A stretch of DNA of 42,697 bases, from NCBI GenBank assembly GCA_028871595.1, contig JAGWMT010000003.1, positions 1 to 42,697 of the forward strand, in the 5' to 3' direction. Source of the DNA: Elusimicrobiota bacterium. GTDB taxonomy: Bacteria; Elusimicrobiota; Elusimicrobia; UBA1565; UBA9628. Positions 40,601 to 42,697 of the stretch are shown here, piece after piece (the first letter of the stretch is position 1; each line of letters starts with the position of its first letter). The notes beneath the pieces are model-generated. The model did not search any database. It saw only the letters and a list, made by a program, of their open reading frames with translations, and was not told the origin of the DNA. The translations under genes were made by a program, and so were the position numbers.

Positions 40601-42697
40601 AGGAAGCTCTTGAAGCCCAGCGCCGCGCCCATCACCGCCTCGGAGACGTGGAAGCCCGTCGCGTCCTGGAGCTTGAGAAGAAGAACGTTGCCCCAGGTGA
40701 TGGCCCCGCCGAACGGGATGGGGCTTGCGCCCTTCGGCCGCTCGACGGCGGCGCCGATCTTCTCGAAAAGGCCGACGTTGTGGCCGGTCACCGCCTTGAA
40801 GCCCGGGTCCACGAACGCGTCGATCTGCCCCGCGTAGGTCATGATCCCCGAGATCTCGGCGCCGACCGTCGCCAGCCCGAAGAAGGACTTCAGGTTCGAG
40901 CGCCAGAACGTCCAGGTCCCCAGCGTCCCGGCGACGGCGCGGAACAGCTCCCCGGGCGTCGACGGCGTGATCGGGTGGAGGTCCCGCTCCGCGGCCAGAC
41001 GCTCGCGCGCGGCCGCGGGGAACGTGAGCAAGGTGGAGAGGATGGCCGTGCTCAGCAGCGGTCCCAGGATCAGGTCCTTGGCCAGCGCGCCGACCGCCGC
41101 CGAGACGACCGGCGCCAGGAAATGACCGACGAACGGGATGGCCGCGGCGGCCAGCGGCACGCCGTTGAGAATCCACACGAGGGCGGGACCGAGAAGCGGC
41201 AGGGACGTCAGGGCGAAGGACAGCGGCAGGACGGGCGCGAAGGCGCCGAGCAGGCCCATCGCCACCGCGCTCATCACCGCCAAGGTCAGGCGCCGGACCA
41301 GGAAGGTGGCCAGCGGCTTGGCCAGCGGGGTCAGGAACCAGCGCTCGGCCTGCCGGTACCAGACGTTCTCGCGCACGCCGGCGAGCGCGCCGGAGCCGTA
41401 GAAGCCCTGCTGGCGGAGGGAGGCCTCCAGCCATTTGCGCGCCATGTCCTTCTCCTTGGCCAGGCTCAGGAAGTCCTCGCCGGAATGGAAGAACTCGAAG
41501 GAGATCGCCTGGCGGAAGTAGCCGAACAGGAACATGTCGAACAGGTGGTACGGGAAGCGGATCGCCGCGCCCAGGAAGGCCTTGTGCAGTTCCGAGGCCC
41601 TCAGGAGAGCTCCACGCCAGCCCTTCGGGTAGGAGCGGTTGGCCAGCTCGCGGAAGCTGGACCAGCCGTCGTATTTCTTCGAGTCGAAGCGCTTGAAGTG
41701 GTCGCGGTTGGCGGCCTGCAGGCGGTCGTACACCGCCAGCCACGCGCCGCGGGGGCTGGTCTCGTCCAGGCGGAACTTGGAGGCCAGCTTCAGGACGTCC
41801 GCGCGGGGAATGCCGAACTGGCCGGAGATCTGGGCGATGATGCGGGGCACGTCCGCGTTGGCGGGCAGGCGTCCCAGCGCCGGATCGCGCGTGACGCCGC
41901 GCACCGTGCGGAAGCCCAGGAAGTTCTCGTACACGTACTTGGACGGGATCGGCGCGGCGGCGGCGGCCGGCGTCTCGACCGGCGGCGCGGGAGCGGCGGC
42001 CGGCGCTTCCACGGGGGTCGGGACCTCGACGGCCGCGGCGGGAGCGGGCGCCGGAGCTTTGAGCGAGCGCCCCTTCGCGTCGTAGAACATCACCACGAAG
42101 CCGCCGGCGGCCCGGGGCAGGACCTCGCCGCGCACCGGAGCGAAGCCGGGATTGGCGGCCTTCACGGCCAGCAGATCGCGGTCCAGCTCCACGGAGGCCA
42201 GTTCGTCCTGGCGCAGCATGACCGGCTTTTCGCCGTGGCCCAGCTTGCGGCTCTCCACGCCCTTGGCGCCGTAGGTCAGGATCCGCTTCTGCGCGGGCGC
42301 GTGGTACGCGAAGCTCCAGCGCGCGCCGGAGCCGCGCAGGTCCACGGACACGCGCAGGAGGCGCAGATGCGGGGCGCGGCCCTTGGCCGAGCCGCGGACG
42401 CGTTCCTCGGCCTGGACCAAGCCCGCGAAGCGCCCGGCCGGCGCCAGGGCCGGGGCCCGCGCGCCGGCTTCCGCTCCGGCGACGGCGGCGTCGGGAAGCT
42501 CGGCGCGGGCGGCGTCCGGCTTCTCGCCCGTGAGCCTGCGGAACTCGGCGTCGGCCCGGGAGCGGGCGGCGCCCGACGTTGCCCCGGCCGCCGGCGCGGC
42601 CGCGGCTGCGTCGGCGGGTGTGTCGGCGGCGCGTCCCGTCACGCGCGACAGCCACGCGCCGGCGCGCGCCAGCGGGCCGTCCGCGGCGGCGGCAACC
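28633..42697 (-). CDS. Giant multi-domain envelope protein, 5' end outside the window
   Basis: At least 4,687 residues in one uninterrupted frame that is still open at the right edge, so the true start lies beyond the window. The protein begins Ala/Pro-rich. A cluster of about four hydrophobic helices follows, then long coiled coils, Gln/Asn/Thr-rich helical stretches with divergent repeats, and a beta-rich module. Several TolC-like alpha-helical modules come next (LNLLLGRDAAAPLDI is a clear outer-membrane-efflux-protein signature), then more coiled coil, a conserved-looking block (HWAIMPYNWGNILLEIPRG), and a C-terminal membrane helix with a basic tail. Only two Cys were seen by eye (CQTGC). 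I know no family with this architecture. A cell-envelope structural or transport role is inferred from the modules. Confidence 0.88.
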   Translation of the reverse strand, partial: VAAAADGPLARAGAWLSRVTGRAADTPADAAAAAPAAGATSGAARSRADAEFRRLTGEKPDAARAELPDAAVAGAEAGARAPALAPAGRFAGLVQAEERVRGSAKGRAPHLRLLRVSVDLRGSGARWSFAYHAPAQKRILTYGAKGVESRKLGHGEKPVMLRQDELASVELDRDLLAVKAANPGFAPVRGEVLPRAAGGFVVMFYDAKGRSLKAPAPAPAAAVEVPTPVEAPAAAPAPPVETPAAAAAPIPSKYVYENFLGFRTVRGVTRDPALGRLPANADVPRIIAQISGQFGIPRADVLKLASKFRLDETSPRGAWLAVYDRLQAANRDHFKRFDSKKYDGWSSFRELANRSYPKGWRGALLRASELHKAFLGAAIRFPYHLFDMFLFGYFRQAISFEFFHSGEDFLSLAKEKDMARKWLEASLRQQGFYGSGALAGVRENVWYRQAERWFLTPLAKPLATFLVRRLTLAVMSAVAMGLLGAFAPVLPLSFALTSLPLLGPALVWILNGVPLAAAAIPFVGHFLAPVVSAAVGALAKDLILGPLLSTAILSTLLTFPAAARERLAAERDLHPITPSTPGELFRAVAGTLGTWTFWRSNLKSFFGLATVGAEISGIMTYAGQIDAFVDPGFKAVTGHNVGLFEKIGAAVERPKGASPIPFGGAITWGNVLLLKLQDATGFHVSEAVMGAALGFKSFLGFEGAADAAHVTAAGVVHAAETRDGAKIPFDGDLWKKSPAEAAARIKQLAASAGGLDGELAAVKDQMSKLRARLGDKQAQLARLQKLSNPVTPAERAEYEALLKQLSAKRSQSYVESKLAERNDLLHPADDKAGDELRRLKALQEKYRQSLPPPPPDRNGVWEQLATQEASYKALSARLTSFADGGSATDQGPVPKLDPRVRDQIVKLVGEIENQRAEVQAEMSQRDATQGLIRAANQIRNHALNERRNGQDMLRFHTDFAKLASVMDLALALNEIGAAEAAINQMMALLAAKRAAITASQQANQQGQQTSAANQAQVTQWNADAAATLAADKQSIQDMVDQQTEAQMAAQRSGDFQQKMSGFLAAVNAMDRGTSPDAATQYQKNLNLIAQVAQWRQSGNPNDPTAFSVKQFQDDLTTVDSYLQQAQDGLGKIKAIPVEFASALVVEVPGPQVNTNNPSKAQIMQILADRRTYWQQQLTTYQNDLNQVNQLMDPNHLVVDEFGMAHGYNQSTVNMATLHAGNPAAGSKVDAVADFAQLDQIAAELNSVSGSHIPMLSGLSLTDAQNAIKTYGDALKGVKFPGGTVTPAIHQAEMDLILAAQLTPMAARAVINWSVDQATIDTFNTAKAPGGALTVAQQGLTGVVNMLNAVLADVDADVAFENTGAHGGQELIDRKTALLTNQVTPALTQAKSMLNTLIAYQQTSIQDVSGADSQYRALFTSEQTLLTQTQELYNKTLPWALASFGGSVTDVPGSLASIATWKASLQKYVDGYTDATGKHEGITEYQKDMVDRQCQTGCSRTESLYGETQPYSLPMKISQYGAEQATRAQELNVQDAQINEILGKIQTLSGGKYNLSAYMLPTGVGTDAASAARVQALVDANTIPNLGDQLKQIAAAENTGGSGVTINAGGGGGTVPIGTQPSPTISNGSQIALLALDAAKRLVPSSLAQPSGAPQAYAVARYLYSKSVAAAAQDALTNQVPKAVTFLQHASAALGGAISQTSQDVAFVNSNGSSESPDALYARKVALFNSLNAFLSEGVAFYGVKTTWDQGSTDTINQINTYYNSLNTIYTSGSTVNTNELTALDTMQKALQDTYNSLDATKQKVTSWMSQLNPKEQSALRRVSDDVSTIQDKTRAVLDANINWHDLEDQLKRSQTIISAGLTQTDEKQQQLAALLNNPDVQDSLPPDLVKRIEDLRMNRSAWSMSGPGGNTQALVIKKSEFSSFLDATLGMLTQGSQALAHQDVAAIKGDLLNNPQGLAAFIPGSSIMNFGDNADGFYLVYQSRFAVPNGLETGNWVTLGNVAQLWGNNVSLNGYAFSSPPSSGGQNAPYGDKGVEVQVESLQNRSSVNYLNVDLHRFAFDIPSDNSVAANAGESRLMVFDDYAMMLLGDKLYVGLAGYGDAALNSPGSHPYYYGGNVKTSLKLTEVMSLNASQQELFAKDPRQFLENVNLDFTGYDPTLNQNFPVAASGDKKSFSRTQIGPHFDLNRLMHPGGGGDTFSVDLFYAKTAGTDDINQQSVGATILKGFSIKNDQGKTWLQIDNRLNGEVGQQANTLGDRLSFTLPDKGITLSGEGQIIGGKSTHFAEISKKTGDNTTIALGYGSQYIGQPDRLSVTMNTSFTLAQLWQSVADNSAKALQGGETLKAFNADMADFFKSGSKDSRTVAELSRVYEADVARKLMSQDIGTLTKDIQDLRKAGAFMDNTRVRGMVGFTSQSVSNDPAELAVGGGFTVGTYTEMTLTKTQKALIDSKAASLYREGMRLQDRLVEITKDWQSAVVDLAQAQWDYKLAAFSVQNAPSESVRREAETNMAAAADRVHQALLRYNSMTGRDATADSPLANLNAGDLQQLMGNIRSLITSPDRYQKILGGLDQSELAKALGPTPFNAMDWIPWVDKFSLGFGVQYQDMMANQVLTVGGSVRLPIYDPASKGVNHAYVDENRAVVQEMAQAYEDRRLVAAGERERAQAWQASADAVAPRGPAAAQRMSDAIRAYRNNLIGPDQLRAAFDGWRWYARTTLEAQSNAALAAAEAAVDAPLQPKTALPSGPATISSLSEAFALAVGNAHSLREVADRSNAAEEMARAENHRVQKFWVDIGVGTGLTAKGLGWIPSIGITGIPVTPVFGFELKPEELRELQVTQHANQKEYYDALKTRLEAGMAVQFYQNIVAFRSAQTRLALYDQEVLPPLQSAAAGGDPDAVRRLDDARLGRSQAALAFGQARSTLNLLLGRDAAAPLDITIDQNQALSALSRLLADKKVIQTQRDILDARVRTARAVEDMVDKNLKVDILQLEPVSLVVRSLGRLMGALTDAPVYNTDNAAAARISVLNEERAREAYDGQRADQAALLRSELNTAQNDLQAVADKTDPESLLAQNQASAKIYSLQAGLLAIGENPARAPVVADSGKGTMPSSWAEARRRLASAEQALAPSPSSAAQDIPNPEVQAQRSGAYLRYYYANQTLGHVAIDKSYIEGWIEVRLKDPNTPPEVLLALAKLRDDKAERIYRTQLVGAAAKADVLSAKFEADVRLLRWLDRQGAAASGMDGFRQDLARRLGFERDRMVSLLGLPPATTLQTLVALVPDDASPKAGLEDLASNLISDIRKRQIDSVRRTLFEDGLPAEFGSEDDLMQQIKANTIAERMSYKGFTPVAAAGVFRGQTIFGGYLEAPDPRDIEKALENVMSDVLRKQMESDGRLKELSLHLNQLMSQVSDGAKELEAQRREIEAAEGDLKARAAVKGMNAPETAAAQQRLIDAWSRFSATMVDTKSAFISLVTELEALGQGSAGTLRPLQTPLRFEPRSLRRDSRSELLDFWTEKMADPGFENASDDLLAKTGAAVPADARARIRAAAALYRQAMKDADAVRSNDFDEKETVALLIKTDVEGKRLALRAEIGRAVAGLGALDPRSGPAAAQIIAFFRAEAEKAAAAAGSDRQQKRAVLAELRETFWNATTPTPEAEAAFRRLAPLEKAMDDARESLLTDYLADAGDNPNKFVLRDLQLDAYLKAQSAFDAELARTLELPAFKNDDGMVRVLDGVYDVRASLGRAVDQAKSGRGMAALDALIMLEKTRLRAAQWGGRPPSEIDRVGESLQNLRDMKARWTSGALGQDELQPLYALTRLDGGKRTWSVDQWMTKSEVEANLHRDPKAPLQPGEVAIVERNGGLFVDGVPGNPGARYELIGGVDVAAAMRDGSRQKVTDDVAAADLSARMKDSDFVAVGNPTVKTDGLTFDQVFGDRGLHAQGRVFFFSSDPKDPEGHALHPLVALSRPPEQVVMMVYGGDQPLKRDRFPTLRSLTESDQAGAFRRLVVSPAGAAQLAGHAEKYKDAQLRRGWVEVKLNSFGFARDADGRVAQLYRTQDDFQAQWKAFDHAERDLADARAALTAAKADEAARKADADAAKDAFAAATRRFQSARADKSARSALDKASKPYKEAGDKYREAQATTVNAAKAVDDAVATLDHSKSWTLYRTSDLDLGLDAAQDVVSAHAPAARGALGLADQIPGGGPEESRVTGTLSAAVVDEDGRVLRHYGSDAEVDKAAAGWKLVSYAPDGDVSARVADDRVSTKVRLSHYEEDSLPVLLSERYLIERLDESKSRLGTANHWAIMPYNWGNILLEIPRGVVQAPIELIGGRDPNSQHYLGRAMMYKTEGGETEHHGFFRTVLGWVDVLDLLPDPVARYYDPSQFPDEVKVASPLSPGRILADLKPRDTRDGKTYDVTFGRVAMAREARQASEDLDAARERTLSRFNGGVEETVLETLRGRGHETPDHRWSSDYQESSVRVQSGASVVDRRLNDDPLLAADPNSDGRGQVVNSATPGALFVDKVERRTRVYPGADGYDRQVKAMDGYGARVDRAAADAAAARPGHQADLARTQKLLDGSLSRRDQVVKEENDLWKRWHEKAERIGAQEALERRIAALEAEIRDLQKQLSWWDDYARELEKARAVPGPTVPGQPGQPLGSNAFWAWVLALFGLGALLAAAWHAWRDGLLRFGRPA
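28655..28745 (-). other. Giant protein: C-terminal membrane anchor
   Basis: After a Pro/Gly linker (VPGPTVPGQPGQPLGS) the chain ends with one hydrophobic helix (AFWAWVLALFGLGALLAAAW) and a basic tail (HAWRDGLLRFGRPA). This is the layout of a C-terminal anchor and would fix the end of the giant protein in a membrane, with the tail probably cytoplasmic. Confidence 0.7.
33880..35400 (-). other. Giant protein: TolC/outer-membrane-efflux-like modules
   Basis: The first half (about 35370-34700) ends a helical arm with RYNSMTGRDATADSPL and then reads VGGSVRLPIYDPASKGVNHA followed by a long helix, the strand-plus-helix start of an OEP repeat. The second half (about 34460-33880) reads SLSEAFALAVGNAHSLRE, a strand region WVDIGVGTGL, a long helix pair, and QARSTLNLLLGRDAAAPLDI. 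This is the order of a TolC repeat. A weaker third copy ends at FERDRMVSLLGLPPATTL near 32900. The modules are embedded within one chain, unlike free trimeric TolC. Confidence 0.7.
35700..36800 (-). other. Giant protein: beta-rich module
   Basis: A stretch of about 365 residues with alternating strands and Gly/Asn turns (GFYLVYQSRFAVPNG, NWVTLGNVAQLWGNNVSL, LMVFDDYAMMLLGDKLYVGL, LSFTLPDKGITLSGEGQ, TTIALGYGSQYIGQPDRL). It differs sharply from the helical sequence around it. It could be a beta-sandwich or part of a barrel. No family is recognised. Confidence 0.6.
37520..39515 (-). repeat. Giant protein: divergent internal repeats of about 300-350 residues
   Basis: Three points share a motif: FLAAVNAMDRGTSPDAATQY (near 39513), DVAFENTGAHGGQELIDRK (near 38632) and DVAFVNSNGSSESPDALYAR (near 37590), each followed by a similar amphipathic helix. 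They lie about 294 and 347 residues apart. The last two are clearly related; the first is less certain. The whole stretch is Gln/Asn/Thr-rich and helical. The CQTGC motif and a Gly-rich linker (VTINAGGGGGTVPIG) lie between copies two and three. Confidence 0.5.
41020..41310 (-). other. Giant protein: multi-pass hydrophobic cluster
   Basis: This part encodes about four hydrophobic helices in a row (LTLAVMSAVAMGLLGAFAP, LPLLGPALVWILNGV, LAAAAIPFVGHFLAPVVSA, LILGPLLSTAILSTLLTF). It suggests that the N-terminal region is embedded in, or inserts into, a membrane. The helices are rich in Pro and Gly, so they may not all span. Confidence 0.7.

Noticed and set aside
42640..42642. GTG as the start of the giant gene
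   Set aside because: The frame stays open for 18 more codons to the window edge, and there is no signal peptide, -10 box or Shine-Dalgarno site here.
1..42697. CRISPR arrays, insertion sequences, tRNA or rRNA genes
   Set aside because: No regular repeat-spacer array, no transposase motif with terminal repeats and no tRNA-like cloverleaf or rRNA segment was seen. The only tandem array is the 9-bp operator-like repeat at 8805-8840.

Overview
The window is GC-rich, very densely coding DNA from a Gram-negative (diderm) bacterium. Signs of an outer membrane are a porin-like protein with a C-terminal Phe, TolC-like modules, a lipoprotein and many signal peptides. My best guess is Elusimicrobiota or a neighbouring lineage of large-gene environmental bacteria, from the mix of multi-receiver hybrid kinases, Ala/Pro-rich secreted proteins and one enormous envelope protein. 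That placement is inference. I saw no rRNA, tRNA, CRISPR array or insertion sequence, and no gene-free stretch longer than about 235 bases.

Layout. (1) 1-8796, minus strand: a nine-gene signalling operon. It opens with a receiver protein carrying a MerR/excisionase-type DNA-binding domain, then a REC-kinase-REC-REC hybrid kinase, two single-domain receivers, a PilB/GspE-type secretion ATPase, a REC-GAF kinase, a porin-like outer membrane protein, a small phosphate-binding-protein-like periplasmic protein and a membrane histidine kinase cut by the window edge. Four tandem 9-bp repeats overlap the -10 box of its promoter. (2) 9030-11574, plus: panB, an alpha/beta hydrolase and panC (pantothenate synthesis). 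(3) 11593-15541, plus: a HAMP-only membrane protein, a secreted helical cysteine-containing protein and a secreted PDZ protein, driven by a promoter lying in the end of panC. (4) 15602-18659, minus: glutamate dehydrogenase, a secreted TPR protein and rlmM. (5) 18714-19349, plus: uridine kinase. (6) 19351-21620, minus: a TRAP-type binding protein with a TPR lipoprotein but no permease. (7) 21716-23811, plus: a membrane-anchored glycogen-binding-like (CBM48) protein and a GH57-like protein that appears to have lost its catalytic Glu. (8) 23812-27347, minus: a cache/HAMP/PAS histidine kinase paired with a LysM-FecR protein. (9) 27404-28600, minus: an Ala/Pro-rich secreted protein with a PEP-CTERM-like tail. 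(10) 28633 to the right edge, minus: one open frame of at least 4,687 residues with membrane segments, coiled coils, divergent internal repeats, a beta-rich module, TolC-like modules and a C-terminal anchor.

Two genome-style features recur. Genes within operons are usually joined by 4-base stop/start overlaps (ATGA, GTGA, TTGA). Most transcription units that start in the window have a -10-like hexamer (TAGACT, TAGAAT, TAGTAT, TACGAT, TATCCT) only 6-11 bases before the start codon and no Shine-Dalgarno site, which predicts leaderless or near-leaderless mRNAs. Only the signalling operon and the TRAP binding-protein gene have conventional leaders.
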